From contig OZ038384.1 of assembly GCA_964036045.1 (NCBI GenBank), positions 45,261,704 through 45,325,703 of the forward strand: DNA of 64,000 nt, in the 5' to 3' direction. The stretch is from Eutreptiella sp. 'Long Island Sound 2002'. Its lineage: Eukaryota > Euglenozoa > Euglenophyceae > Eutreptiales > Eutreptiaceae. Positions 11,583-23,259 of this stretch are shown here, piece by piece. The notes beneath the pieces were generated by a model, which worked only from the letters and a program-made list of their open reading frames with translations, made no database searches and had not been told where the DNA came from. Made by a program: the position numbers and the translations under genes. Every line of letters begins with the position of its first letter. Within the stretch, counting starts at the first letter, position 1.

Positions 11583-13368
11583 GGGTACATCCAGAGTACG
11601 TGCCCTACGGTACCCTTGAAATCTTCCCCCCTAGCGCATGATGGCTAACACCCCCCCCCAGGGGAACCACACCCAAATGATGGTCCCTGTCCATGGGATG
11701 TGTGCCACAAAGGCTGAAAGAGTATGCCAGTTGGTGTATCCAGGTGAACATACGTGTTCGCCTTTTGAGAAGGGAATCCTCCACTTGTGGGTAGGCACGT
11801 TGGCTGCCCACCTGTTGAGTTGAGGTGAAGATGGAGGGTTCAAAAAAAACTGTGAGGGGTGGGCAGCCTGTTGGGCTACCTAACAGCCGGGGGGAAATTG
11901 CTTGTACTGTGTGAGAGTGGAACAGTTGTCCCGCTACTCACAAGTTCTGCTTCTGCCCCCTTGGGGTCCCTCCCATGCCGGCGCCAGCATGCTCCACACA
12001 AAGTCTTTCCCAAGACAGTGAACTGTGGAGGGTGCTCACCACCACTGATGCGGGATACGTAACACAGCGCCGGGGTTCCAGATTGCCCAGTGTTGCCCAT
12101 CACTGGTGCGCAGCATGTGCAGGCATTTTGCCAGTTGATTCAGGGATTCACCATCTGTGCAGTGTGCAGCGAGTGTTTCTCCACCAAGGTCCTGGTACAG
12201 GACCTTGGCAATGCCGTGCAGTGTGTCATCCTACCAAGGCCCTACTGCCTAGACAGTGCTTTATGGTGGGTGTGTGCTCTGTCAAGGCCCCGCTGTAGGC
12301 AGTGTGTTGTGGTCAGTGTTTGCCCCACCAAGGCCCTGCTGTGGTGCCTAGGCAGTTGTTTGCAATGGGTGCCATTTGTCTTACCAAAGCCCTGCGGTGG
12401 GGCCTAGGTTGTGTGTGTGTGTGCGCGCGCGCGCCACTTGCCAACTGCCCCGCCATGGGTGCAGCATGGGGGTGTTTTTCCACGCAATCAGTTCATGCGT
12501 GCGGCAGTTGTTTGTTGGCATTGTCTAATCATCTCTTGATGCAGGTCAAGCATATGCACATTTGACATCGGGCTGTCAGACTCTCTGGGCAGGCTGGCTA
12601 TGCACATTTTCGGCCTCAGGCAACGGGCTCGTAGAACTCTCTCACCATGTGTGTGTGTGTGTGCGTAGGGGGGGGGGGGATCAATTCCATTCATGCTCAA
12701 ATTGCGAGGTTCAATATTCCTACAGTTCTTTTAGGCGGCTTCTTTGGCTAGCTGCCCCAGAAAAGCGTGCTATAGACGTGGTTTCAAAAAGTCTCCATGG
12801 ACCCCCCCCTGCAGCATACCTGAAATTGCAAAATTTAAAAGCTGCAAAATGCATGCACGCATATGACGAATTCATGCAAAACTACTGAAACATGTGAAAT
12901 GGTAAAATGAACAATTGTTGTCTCTACAGCCAGTTTTTTTTTGCAATACCAGGCATAGGCATAACACACTGTTGCTGGACCCCCCTACACCTTTGTCATG
13001 TGTCACAGGATACAACAAGCAAATAAAATACCTTCTTCAATCATATTGTCTCATTGACATCAATCAAGTAGGAAAGGAGTTTTTTCAAATACATCGGATT
13101 AGCACGTCGGAACAAATCATCATTTTGACACAGTCACCCTATAGTGTACATCATACAAGTAGCAGTATACATGTAGTGTAAAATGAAGTGTTACTCCCGG
13201 AGCAATCTTTCGCACGCTTTTTTTTTAGAAACGCGATACAGATACATGTGAAAGTAAATGTAACAAAAAGGGAAAGTGTAACATAAATCGGCTACAGAAC
13301 ATCACGAAGGGAACAACACGGAATTCCTTGTCGAATGAAATGTCCAGAAAAGTCAGCAAACGTACGAA
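11583..13368. other. No gene recognised; AT-richer toward the right
   Basis: A GT/GC alternating tract lies at about 12408-12435 and G runs at 11574-11585 and 12667-12679. From 12700 to 13340 the base composition becomes clearly more AT-rich than the surroundings, as expected for an untranslated or intergenic region next to the possible gene end at 13369. No RNA gene seen. Confidence 0.4.
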
Positions 13369-13860
13369 TTGGCAGTAAAGACCACCAATTACTTCTTCCC
13401 CTTTGACCGAACGGCACCAGTTACCTTCTTGACCCGTCTAGTGAACATAGCCAGTGGGGTTGGTTTTGCAGCTTTGGGATTTCTTGGAGACTCCACGGCC
13501 TTTGCTGGCACGACATCACCACTGCTAGCTTGCGGCTACGCTTTGACTTTCCCTTCTGCGGTGTTTTCTTCGGAGTTTTACCACCTTTCGGATGCTCTGC
13601 ATGCTTGGCCTTGGACGCGCAGGTGCAGGTTCCTTCTCCTCATCAATGTCACCTTCGTCATGCTAGTCAAAATCAGCTCCTTTTCCAACAGAACCGGGAT
13701 CACCCCGTTGCATAGCTAGTAGCCACTTGTCCCAAGGACGGATATAAAGGCAATCAAAATGTGCCACCAGGCTGATCAAGTCCCGTGTGAAATTGGCAAG
13801 CTCAGACTGCGGTCCCAAAAACCCCAAACCAATGGTGACGCACTGCCGAAATGCTATCAA
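13369..13860 (-). pseudogene. Possible basic-tailed protein, 3' part, frame-broken
   Basis: I do not recognise the family. On the minus strand a plausible globular piece (contains LANFTRDLISLVAHFD and IRPWDKWLLAM) runs from about 13860 to 13665. An acidic stretch (EGDIDEEKEP) follows, then a Lys/Pro/Ser-rich basic tail in which all three frames are open in turn (for example GGKTPKKTPQKGKSKR, and a final VRSKGKK before a stop at 13369). At least one in-frame stop and a frame change interrupt it, so it is either a decayed gene or one with short introns or base errors. The basic tail resembles chromatin or nucleolar proteins in composition only. Confidence 0.3.
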
Positions 13861-14499
13861 TTGCGCTGCGAGATGGGGGATGCACTAGGGCAGCGGCGGG
13901 AGCGCTGTGATGCGCGGGGGGGAAGGGGTGGGGGTCAACCCCTCCATCCCATGACCCCTTATCCCGCCTGCTATAGCCCCTCCCTCCTCTTTGGCCTTTC
14001 CCTTCCTTGGTGCCCTCTGTCCCCACCTCCCTTGCACACACCTCGCCGCGGAGCTGCCGGCGAAGCCCCTCTCTTGGCGAGGCTTCCGCGCCGTTAGCCG
14101 CACCGCCTGCTGGAACGGGGGTGCACGTGGGGCTGGGACGAAGGGGGCACTGGGGCGTGCACTGGGGCGGCGATGGGGGGGGGGGGGGGCAGAAGCAGAA
14201 GCGCCGAAGGGGGCGCATGCTAGGGCTCTGCAGAGGGCCCTGTGTGTGCGGGTGTGCTGGGGGAAGAGGAGGGGGATGCTAGGTCAGCCGTCCTCGCTAG
14301 GGATCACTGACCGTTCCCAAGGCCGAGGCGGCTGGTACTAGGGGCCGCGGGGTCCCTAGGGATGATGCTTGGCACGAGGGCATGCACACAACCGACACTG
14401 TTAGTACACTGCCTATAGGCAGTGCCTGAGCCCTGTCGTCTGGGGCTTTGCACCCGGCACCCCGCCCATGGGTAGAGCTGGGGAGTACTCAGGGCGTGC
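13861..14499. other. G/C-rich stretch, no gene recognised
   Basis: GC-rich sequence with a G run near 14175. Pro-rich open frames on both strands follow from composition. No motif recognised. Confidence 0.4.
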
Positions 14500-14770
14500 T
14501 GTCATGTGCTGTGGTGTGTTGTGGTGTGGTGTGTTGTGTTGCGGTCTGTTGTAGTGTGTGATCTGTTGTGGTGTCTTGTACTGTGCAGGGGGGTAGTATG
14601 TTGTGGTAGCATGAGGTGCGTTGTGGTGTGCTAGGCTGTCATGTGTTGCGGTCTGGTGTCAAGTGTTGTGGTCTAGTGTCATGTGTTGTAGTTCGCACGA
14701 TTGTATATAGTGTGATGTCTGATGTCTGATGTGGGATGTTGTGTTTGCAATGTACACAACAAGATGTGTG
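14500..14770. repeat. Degenerate TGTTGTGGTGTG low-complexity tract
   Basis: Irregular repetition of GTTGTG/GTGGTGT words borders the decamer minisatellite. Not coding. Confidence 0.7.
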
Positions 14771-14930
14771 ATACGTGTGATATAGGTTTGATGATTGGAG
14801 GAGGGGGGGGGGGGCAGGGGTAAAAATGAGTGTGCGAAAACCCACCCAGCATAAAAATACAGGAATAACGGGGATGGGAAAGATCAAGCCAACATGAAAA
14901 AGCTGGAAAAAGGCATAATCCGAAAAGTGT

Positions 14931-17540
14931 CCCCGTAGGTCCCCATAGGTCCTCATAGGTACCAATAGGTCGCCATAGGCCCCCATAGGTCCCCTTAGGG
15001 GCCCATAGGCCCCAATAGGTCCCCGTAGGTGCCCATAGGTCCACATAGGGCCCCATAGGCCCCAATACGTCCCAATAGGTCCGCATAGGGCACCATAGGC
15101 CCCCATAGGTCCGGATAGGCCCCAATAGGTCCCCATAGGTCCCCGTAGGTACCCATAGGTCCCCATACGTCCGCATAGGCCCCCATAGATACCAATAGGT
15201 CCCCAATTGTCCCCACAGGTGTCCGTAGGTGCCCGTAGGCCCCCATAGGCCCCCATAATTCCCCATAGGTCCCCATAGGTCCGTATAGGCCCCAATAGGT
15301 CCCCATAGGTCCCCATAGGCCCCCATAGGTCCCCATAAGTCCCCATAGGCCCCCATTGGCCCCCATAGGTCCCCATAGGTTCGCATAGGCGCCCACACAC
15401 CCCAATAGGCCCCCATCGGTCCCCATAGGTACCAATGGTCCCCAAAGGTCCCCATTGGTCCCCATAGTTCCCTGCAGGTCCCGATAGGTTCCAATAGGTC
15501 CCCAATCGTCCCCATAGTTCCCCGTAGGTCCCCGTAGGTCCGCATAGGCCCCAATAGGTCTCCATAAGCCCCCATAGGTCCCCGTAGATCCCCATAGGTC
15601 CCCATAGGTCCCCATAGATACCAATAGGTCCCCAGTGGTCCCCGGAGGTCTCCATAGGTGCCCGTAGGCCCCCATAGGCCCCCATAGATCCCCATAGGTC
15701 CCCATAGGCCCCCATTGGCCCCCATAGGTCCCCATTGGCCCCCATAGGTCCCCATAGGCCCCCATAGGTCCCCATAAGTCCCCATAGGCCCCTATTAGCC
15801 CCCATAGGTCCCCATAGGTCCGCATAGGCGCCCACAGGCCCCAATAGGCGCCCACAGGCCCCAATAGGCGCCCATCGGTCCCCATAGGTACCAATAGGTC
15901 CCCAAATATCCCATCGGTCCCCATAGCTCCCCGTAGGCCCCGATAGGATCCAATAGGTCCCCAAAGGTCCCCATAGTTCCCCGTAGGTCCCAATGGGTCC
16001 CCATAGGTCCCCATAGGTCCGCATAGGCCCCAATAGGTCCCCGTAGGCCCCCATAGGTCCCCGTAGATCCCCATAGGTCCCCATAGGTCCCCATAGATAC
16101 CAATAGGTCCCAAATGGTCCCCAGAGGTCTCCATAGGCCCCCATAGGTCCCCGTAGATCCCCATAGGTCCCCATAGGTCCCCATAGATACCAATAGATCC
16201 CCAATGGTCCCCAGAGGTCTCCATGGGTCCCCATAGGTTCCCATGGGTCCGCATAGGCACCCATCGGCCTCAATGGGTCCCCATAGGTCCCCATAGGTAC
16301 CAATAGGTCCTAGGGTCCACTGGGGGCCTATGGGGAGTTATGGGGGCCTATGGGAACCTATGGGGACCTATGGGGACATATGGTGACCTATGGGGAGTTA
16401 TGGGGACCTATGGGAACCTCCAGGGGTCTATGCGGACCTATGGGGACCTATTGGCGCCTATGGGGGCCTATGGGGGCCTATGGGAACCTACGGGGACCTA
16501 TTGGTACCAATGGGGACCTACTGGGACCTACGGGGACCTGTGGGGACCTATTGGGGCCTATGGGGACCTATGGGGACCTATGAGGGCCTATGGGGAACTA
16601 TGGGGAACTATGGGGGGCAATGGGCACCTATGCAGACCTATGGGGACCCATGGGGACCTAGCGCGAACTACAGGGACCTATGGGGGCCAATGGGGCCCAT
16701 GGGGGCCTATGGAGACCTATGAGGACCTTTGCGGACCTATGGGGACCTATTGGGACCTATGAGGGCCTATGGGGACCTATGGGGACCCATGGGGCGCAAT
16801 GGGCGCCTATGCGAACGTATGGGGACCTATGGGGACCCATGGGGACCTAGCGGGACCTATAGGGACCTATGGTGACCTATTGGGACCTATGAGGGCCTAT
16901 GGGGACCTATGGGGACCTATGGGGGCCAATGGGGGCCAATGGAGACTTATGGGGACCTATGGGGGCCTATGGGGACCTTCGGGGAGCTATTGGGAGCCAT
17001 GGGGCCCTACGAGGGCCTATGGGGACCTATTGGTGCCTATGGGGACCTATTGGGGCCTATGGGCGGCTATGCGGAGCTATGGGGATTAATGGTGGCCAAT
17101 AGGGCCCTATAGGGAATTATGGGGACCTATGGGGACCCCCATGGGTCCCCATAGGTCCCCATCAGTCCCCGTTGGCGCCAATTACCCCCCAAAGGTCCCC
17201 ATAGGCCCTCATAGGTCCCCAAAGGTCCCCAAAGGTCCCCATAGGTCCCCATAGGACCCCAAAGGTCCCCACGGGTCCCCATAGGTTCCCATAGGCCTAT
17301 GGGCGCCTATGCGGACATATGGGGACCTATGGGGGCCAATGGGGGCCTATGGGGACTTATGGGGAACTATGGGAACCTATGGGGGCGTATGGGGACCTAT
17401 GGGGGCGCATGGGGACTTATGGGGACCTATGGGAACCTATGGGGGTCTATGGGGACCTATGGGCGCCTATGGGGGCCTATGGGGACCTATTGGTACCTAT
17501 GGGGACCTATTGGGGCCTGTGGGGACCTATTGGGGCCTAC
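14931..17540. repeat. Decamer minisatellite with alternating inverted blocks
   Basis: About 260 units of the decamer CCCCATAGGT (reverse complement ACCTATGGGG), mostly exact in length with point variants. Orientation flips three times: C-rich 14931-16310, G-rich 16321-17138, C-rich 17139-17295, G-rich 17296-17540. The junctions are palindromic, so single strands could fold into hairpins with arms up to about 0.8 kb. Because ten is not a multiple of three and the unit has no stop, all three frames of the G-rich strand are open and encode the same circularly permuted decapeptide (GPMGTYGDLW). The apparent 554-codon frame is therefore an artefact. No transposase or start context is associated. 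Confidence 0.95.
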
Positions 17541-17923
17541 GGTCTCACTCGAGGTTTTCACTGCTCCCCTCAGCCCCTCAAAGCTGGGATCGTAGCCACT
17601 GCATTGGTCCGAAGGTTCATGGAATTCAGTATGTACAGCCAGAGGTGCATCATTGCTGGCACTTTGGTGGCCTGCTGTGTCTGCGTTTTGATCCCAGTTC
17701 GTCCCCCTGTATGATCCCCTGCACCCTTGCTAACCCTAAAAGGACTGGATGGGGCCCCGGCAGGCAGGTGCCCTATGCGTACTCGCGCATTCATGGATCT
17801 GCCCTGCATGTGCATATGCCCTGGGCGACAAGACACCCCGGGCTATACCCGTGACAAGACACGGGGCTCACGTCACTCTGCCTGTTTGCATGGAGAGTGG
17901 CAACTGCACTTTGCAGCGCACGT
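17541..17923. other. Junction between minisatellite and LINE 3' end
   Basis: No gene seen. The region may hold the LINE 3' terminus. I cannot identify a poly-A tail or target duplication. Confidence 0.4.
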
Positions 17924-18150
17924 GTGCCACACTCCTGAAAAGTGATAGCATAAGCCGGGTGTGCCCCGGTCACAAGTGATGACTGACGAGTACTGTCCGC
18001 CTGCCGGAGGCGTCAAAAGCAAGAAGCACAAGAAGGTTGTGCCACACTCATGTAAAATGATAGCATAAGCCGGGCGTGCCCCAGCCACATGTGACGACAG
18101 GCTAATGTTGTCTGACTGCCGGAGGCGTCAAAAGCAGAGTGTACAAGCAG
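17924..18150. repeat. Tandem duplication of ~113 bp at the LINE 3' end
   Basis: Two copies (about 17924-18037 and 18036-18150) share GATAGCATAAGCCGGG and CTGCCGGAGGCGTCAAAAGC at the same relative positions, about 80% identical overall. Tandem 3' repeats occur at the 3' ends of several LINE clades, where the RT recognises the RNA. Confidence 0.75.
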
Positions 18151-18208
18151 GGTACTGCATCCCCCGAGATGGGGTCACTTGGGTGGAAAAGCGTTTGTTG
18201 GAAGTGCC

Positions 18209-18829
18209 TCAGCACTTCCGGCGCTCCTGCAAACCATATGTGGTAATAATCTCCGGACCTGCATGCGGAGGTGCGCACTGACCGGCCCCGGTTGCAGTGG
18301 GTACCATCAGGATGGCCTCCCACTCAAAGATGTGCATCTGGTCTTCTCGCTTCCGGATCCAGCTGATGCGCATATTTTCGTAAGCACGTTGCTTGAGAAG
18401 CCAGCACACGGCGGCCATCAGTGAAAACACCTCCTGATGCGACATGGGCTCTGGCTCACCCAGCGTTGTTACAACCGCCACCATCATGCGCGAAAGTCCC
18501 TGGATCTGCAATCTGATCCACACTCGCTGATTTCGGCGCCAATGGATGGCGTAATGGGCGAAGTCGAAGAGGTCCCTGGCCTCGTCTTCTATCTCCTGCC
18601 GTGTTCTGAGTGCCTGTACCTGAAGGCGTTGGCGCGCTTCCTGGGGGGTGGGCGGTCTCAGCCATCCAGGCTGCTGCCCGCCCCCTCTTTTTGAGTGGCA
18701 CCCTCCCCGCGTCACAACGCTGGGGAATTCACCCGCGTTAGGACACGGGTCAATACAAGATACTGCATGCAACGAGGAGGGAGAGTGTTGTATGGACCAT
18801 GCTGGAGGGGGGGGATCTCCAAGCATCAC
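18209..18829 (-). pseudogene. LINE C-terminal region
   Basis: A 206-codon frame follows the RNase H region. Its middle is rich in Arg/Glu/Gln and aromatic residues (QEARQRLQVQALRTRQEIED, then a Trp/Leu-rich part), consistent with a real protein segment after RNase H. I see no zinc knuckle. It is placed in the LINE by position and strand only. Confidence 0.45.
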
Positions 18830-19289
18830 TGGGGGGGTCGGTCCCTCAGCTTCGCCCTCTTTTTCCTAGCTTTGCATGTTTCACTGGCATCAGTGCTGCA
18901 CTCGTCCGAGTCTGCGAAGAGACACCGTTCAACCGGGTCCAGGGGTTGTGGATCTGGTAGGGCCAATGCCCTCAAGTACATTGGCTGAGACTTTGGTGAC
19001 AGCGCTTTCTTGTCCCCGGAAGCGAGCCGTGTATTAGACAGCGGTTCAAGCCCTAGCGCTCTCCACACCGCCAGTGGGGAGGGAGTCATAAGTGAGGAGG
19101 GTGTACCCATGATCGATCCCACTACAGAGTGTGGTGTTAGGAAGTCTTCCGTTTCTTGGCCGTCTCAGCTGGTCTGGGATGGTGTGTTGAAGAGTGTCAT
19201 GGCAACTGCAATCTCCCCTTCGGAGTCACAGTCAAGTGGCTGTTGCACACGCCTTTTGACCGGGGCCGCCGGACTGGGTGTGTGTGATA

Positions 19290-19770
19290 CATCCTGTTTG
19301 TTAGGGGACGGATACCTGAGTAGTGGATGGTCTTGTCTGCCTTTCTCAGCCAGTGCATCCGCCCTTTCGTTGCCTGGTATACCTTGGTGTGACGGGGACC
19401 ATGCCCACCGGATTACATGACGTGTGCTGTCAATTGCGAGAAGCAGTGCCTCCCAGTGGTCGGAATTGGGGACTGGGCCCGTGGTCAGGCACCATTGCAT
19501 TCTTCGCCACGAGTAGGCCTTGCCGGCCACCCCATCAAGTACATAGGTGGAATCCCCAAAAATAACAGTCTTTTGCGTGACTTTCACGACAGCAGAAATG
19601 GCTGCCTTTAATTCTGCTCGGTTGTTTGTTTGCTTTTCAAGTGTGTCCGGGGGGGATGAGAACTCCCAATGCCCCTAGTGGCAACTGCAAAATCCCCCCA
19701 CCCATCCGGCTTTGGGGTAATGCTTGGCCGACCCATCAAAATGAAAGATGTGCCATCCTTCAGTGAGGTA
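19290..19770 (-). pseudogene. LINE RNase H domain
   Basis: All four catalytic carboxylates of an RNase HI fold are visible across two frames: HFDGSA (first Asp), TNNRAEL (Glu), FGDSTYVLDG (second Asp) and PSHQGIPGNERADALAEKG (final His/Asp motif). In the family this domain removes RNA from the RNA-DNA hybrid during target-primed reverse transcription. The first motif lies at the end of the upstream frame (about 19750) and the rest in the next frame (19630-19290), so one frameshift near 19640-19690 breaks the domain. Confidence 0.85.
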
Positions 19771-20202
19771 GACTTGTTGTATGGCCATGACTTGTTGTGC
19801 CATGGTCGCTTTGCGTTCATTGCGTTTCTGCTGTTTGGGGTTGTCGTGCAACGGTGGTTGCACATCGTAGACCCTTCGGGTGCGCCAATTGATGTGCACC
19901 GTCTTGAACGTACCCTCCTGAATATAATGCATGAGTGAATTAAAGAACTTTTGTATGCCTCCGTGATTGGCTTTTAGTGGCTGCCACACGAGGAGAGTTT
20001 TCAATTCTTGGAGCCACCTTTGGACATACTGTTCAAATGTGGGCGCATTGCTCGGTGCGGCCGAGCACCGAGTTGCCCAATGTGCCTTGCGGGCTGCCCA
20101 GAGGACAAGCCCCGGCGTGGTACTAAACGTGTGCTCCAACGGAAAATGCATCCAGCGTCCTGTTTTACCGTTCACCCTCCATTCCCCAAAGCACTCCACC
20201 AT

Positions 20203-20282
20203 ATGGGGGCCTATGGGGACCTTTGGGGACCTACGGGGACCTTTGGGGACCTTTGGGGATCTATTGGGACCTACGGGGCCAG
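20203..20282. repeat. Decamer minisatellite patch inside the LINE coding region
   Basis: About eight units of the same decamer family as the 14.9-17.5 kb array (GGGGACCTAT/GGGGACCTTT variants) lie in the RT-RNase H linker of the LINE. The minus-strand frame (19675-20754) runs straight through it as a Pro/Lys/Arg-rich stretch, so the patch keeps the frame. Confidence 0.9.
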
Positions 20283-20489
20283 GTTCTCCAACGTGATGCC
20301 CGAGCTGTCGATCTCTAGAGCTGTGTGATACACGTGTTTTAAAGCTCCAATGGTGATATCCAAAGGGAAGTACGCCCTTGCTGTGAGTAGAACACAAGGC
20401 AGGATCCACGCTTTCAACAGCACAATACTTCCCTTTATGGACAGTCCATAGGGAGAGATGCAACTGACACTCCGTTGGGCCTCTCTTAG

Positions 20490-21400
20490 AGGAAAGACAA
20501 ATGCTGACTTTGAAGGACACGTTCCCCATGCGCACCCCTAAATACTTCAATGATTCTACTATGGGAATGCCCAAAAGGAGCTGTTTACCTTGGGCTACCT
20601 CAATATGGCCGTGTTCCGACCGAGTCAGTGTTCGTTTGACTACAATGCCAAACTTGATCAGGTTAAGGCCCTGTCCCGAAAATTTAGAAAAAACATTCAT
20701 GGTGTCTTGGACCCTACTCAGTGTGTGGACCACATTCGACCCGTCAATTGTCAATTATGCCACACAGATCGTCCGCGTACATAAACGGCGAAATGTTGGG
20801 CACATTGGACAACAGATGCCGAACAAACGATACGGCGAAGGAAAAAAAGACAGGGGAGAACGGGTCTCCTTGCTGTATGCCTGCTTTTGGGAGGAAACTC
20901 ACTGCCTTTACTACCCTCCTACCCACACAAAACTGGTAGGGCGTGCATAAAGTGGCAAGGACAAATATGACATAGGCCACACATAGCTCAATGAGCTGCA
21001 GTATTGCCTACATGAAAGTATGGTTCAGGGTTGGGAAGGCATCTTAAAAGTCGAAGCTGACCATTAGGCAGCACTCCGACAGCCCAAAAGCACACCCCAA
21101 ACATGGTTGATCATTTGCTTTGCTTTTACACAGCCAACCTATCGGCTGTGTGTCAGGTGTTGGAACATCTGCTCAACGTAAATGCACAAAATAGTCATCG
21201 GCCACTTTTTTTTTTACCGCCTGCAGAGTGATGGGGCAGAGTTTGGTGATTATGCGGGTCCCCGCCACCTTGGGAATGCTACTTATTAAACCCACCCACC
21301 CGTCTTCATAAAAGGTGCCCGTAGAAAAACGGTGTTCGGCTACCCGAAGCATTGCTGGGGCAAAAACCTCAATAAAACACTTATATACCTTGGCTCCCAC
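20490..21400 (-). pseudogene. LINE reverse transcriptase domain
   Basis: Motifs in order on the minus strand: GWVGLISSIPKVAG and LCPITLQAVKKKV (fingers, 21400-21173), GIQQGDPFSP (palm, motif B), and FMYADDLCGIID (catalytic YADD). A thumb-like segment with LLLGIPIVESLKYLGVRMG ends near 20490. Family knowledge: this copies LINE RNA at a nicked target. The frame breaks right after YADD because TCAATTG is tandemly duplicated (about 20749-20763), shifting the frame by 7 bp. Other frame changes lie between 21170 and 20980. Confidence 0.9.
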
Positions 21401-22090
21401 TCCATCGTCTCCCGTGGAGACGTTGTTGTGGAGTCATTCCACTGCGTCATTGACCACCTCTTGTGCGAGCGTTCGGAAGAGCGCTCTGACCATGGTTTTA
21501 AACTTAGCAGGATGCGGCATCAACTGCAAAACTCCGTGCACTCCTCCACCAACATGAGACCTTCTTTGGAGACCCCCTCCCAATGATCCCGCAGAGCTGT
21601 AGCAATCGGGACCGGCTATGTGAGGTGTGCACCGGTCTTGTCGCGGACAGCGCCCAATTTCCGGCGACATTGGGGCTCAGACATGAGTTTGTTGACCTAT
21701 TCCTGCCTGTCTGGTCTTGACTGCGTACTCATTTCCTCACCTCTCCAAAAACTCTTGAGCTTACCAAACATTATGGTTCCTGCTGCGACCTTTTTCAAAA
21801 AGCGCCACAAGCAGCGAGTACGCCGCCGCCTCCGTATGGGGGTGGTATACCTTTGCCCTTAGGTATGTCCATGCGTGTGGGCATACCCTATGCTTTGTGG
21901 AGGAGAGCACTAGGCCCATAATATTGAAATCCTGCGGGGGAGGGCTACCTCTCGATGGTATGCCCTCGCCTCGGTGCATGTGATATTGACAGCCATGTCC
22001 CACGCATCTTTTGGTGGGGCTTCCACCGAGGATATTGCACTCATGACACATGCCACACAGTCCTCATCTTCAAGAAACTCTTCATGGCAC

Positions 22091-22768
22091 CTAAATCTCG
22101 GGGGGGGGGGGGGGGTCATCAAAGTTTGGTGGCTGGCACGTAACATGGACGGCCTTGTGGTCTGCCCTGGCCACGAAGGCTGTGTAAGTTGACACCGGGC
22201 AATCTTTGAGGGCTACGGTGACATGTAAACGATCAATTCTACGTAAATTTTTGGGTTTAGTGAAAGGTTCATCCTCATCATCATCCGGGTCACACAGATC
22301 ATCGTCCCCCACCCCAAACCCGAAGGTATACCCCTCTGGGGGATCCTGTCTGTCTGATAGATCTGGGTGTAAAACAATATGCACATCATCAAAAGGCAGC
22401 TTTTGCACAATTTGCGTTTCAACTTGTCTGGCATCGATGATTGCCTTGTTCTTGTCTTCAAAAACAGGGCAGTATTCCCTGGACGGGACCACCAGTGACT
22501 TGTGGTCTGCCATCAGGACCTTATGTTCCCAGGGGATGGTGACAAGGAGGTTCAACAGTCTCCTCCACTATGTACCTCTTTTTACCGGTTTGTGTGAAAA
22601 ATGGGCTGAGACACAGATCTCCTGGCCATGAGCATTATGCATCAGAGAAATCAGTATGCGGGGTCCCAGGGCACAGGCAGCTTTCAATTGCCACCCGCTC
22701 TTGTTCCACAAGAGCGCTACCCCTCCCCTCGCTTCTCCCAGTACATTGGACATCAAGGTATATCCCAT
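22091..22768 (-). pseudogene. LINE APE-type endonuclease domain
   Basis: Two frames cover it. The upstream one has GVALLWNKSGW and LGPRILISLM, typical of the N-terminal half of LINE endonucleases. The downstream one (22555-22091) ends with LRRIDRLHVT and ARADHKAVHV, the C-terminal Arg-Ile-Asp and Asp-His signatures of the exonuclease/endonuclease/phosphatase fold. In the family it nicks the target DNA. An unusually acidic insert (CDPDDDEDEPF) lies before the last motif. A frame change near 22560 and a G run at 22100-22112 interrupt it. Confidence 0.8.
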
Positions 22769-22830
22769 GTTGGCGAAAAACGGCAGGAGTGGGGGGGGGG
22801 GGGGTGTTCATGTCTGGCCGCGTCAGTCGC

Positions 22831-23240
22831 TCACGACGTGTGGCAGCTGCTGACTCGGTCGGCCGTTCGATAAGGACTCTTGCATCCTATTGCCAATCCT
22901 GGGCGTCCTTTGCTTTCACACTCCTCGCTAACAGGTTCCATTTGGTGTTGTACTCGCCGTCCGGTTTCATACAACCGTACTTGATACTGCCTGCCACTCC
23001 GCTTACTACTCACTTGCTTCTGCTCACCTGCTGCTGCTGCTGTGGCTGTTGTTGCCGGGGCGGGGAGGACACCTTCGACAAAGTTGGCCACCAAACTGGC
23101 CATGGATGACATGGCCCTCGGTTGCGTTTGTGGTCATGTGCCCTCTAGTGCTTCCGTCGTGGTGGTGGGTTGCGGTCATCATCAGTATCCAAATCTGAAA
23201 TCGTCGTCTCCACATTTGCCCGTCATCTCATACCGCTAGG
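22831..23240 (-). pseudogene. Possible LINE ORF1 (gag-like) remnant
   Basis: The minus frame has an Ala/Thr-rich linker and a basic/glutamine-rich segment (SGRQYQVRLYETGRRVQHQ) directly upstream of the endonuclease. No CCHC zinc knuckle or RRM motif is visible, so the assignment rests on position. Confidence 0.35.
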
Positions 23241-23259
23241 GAGGAGGGGGGGTACCTCC

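Larger units (their letters stand above)
17924..23250 (-). mobile_element. LINE (non-LTR retrotransposon), decayed, about 5.3 kb
   Basis: Minus-strand order is gag-like ORF1 remnant (23.2-22.8 kb), APE-type endonuclease (22.77-22.10), reverse transcriptase (21.40-20.49), RNase H (19.76-19.29), a charged C-terminal region, and a duplicated 3' end. This architecture, endonuclease first with RNase H after RT, is that of RNase H-bearing LINEs (I, R1, LOA and similar clades, and some algal L1-like elements). I cannot assign the clade. Several frame changes, one from a 7-bp tandem duplication, make it non-autonomous. The ends are inferred from where similarity stops. Confidence 0.85.

Noticed and set aside
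14639-16303. 554-codon minus-strand frame encoding a Gly/Tyr/Trp decapeptide repeat
   Set aside because: All three frames of the decamer array are open and give the same permuted peptide; this is a consequence of a stop-free 10-bp unit, not evidence of a protein.
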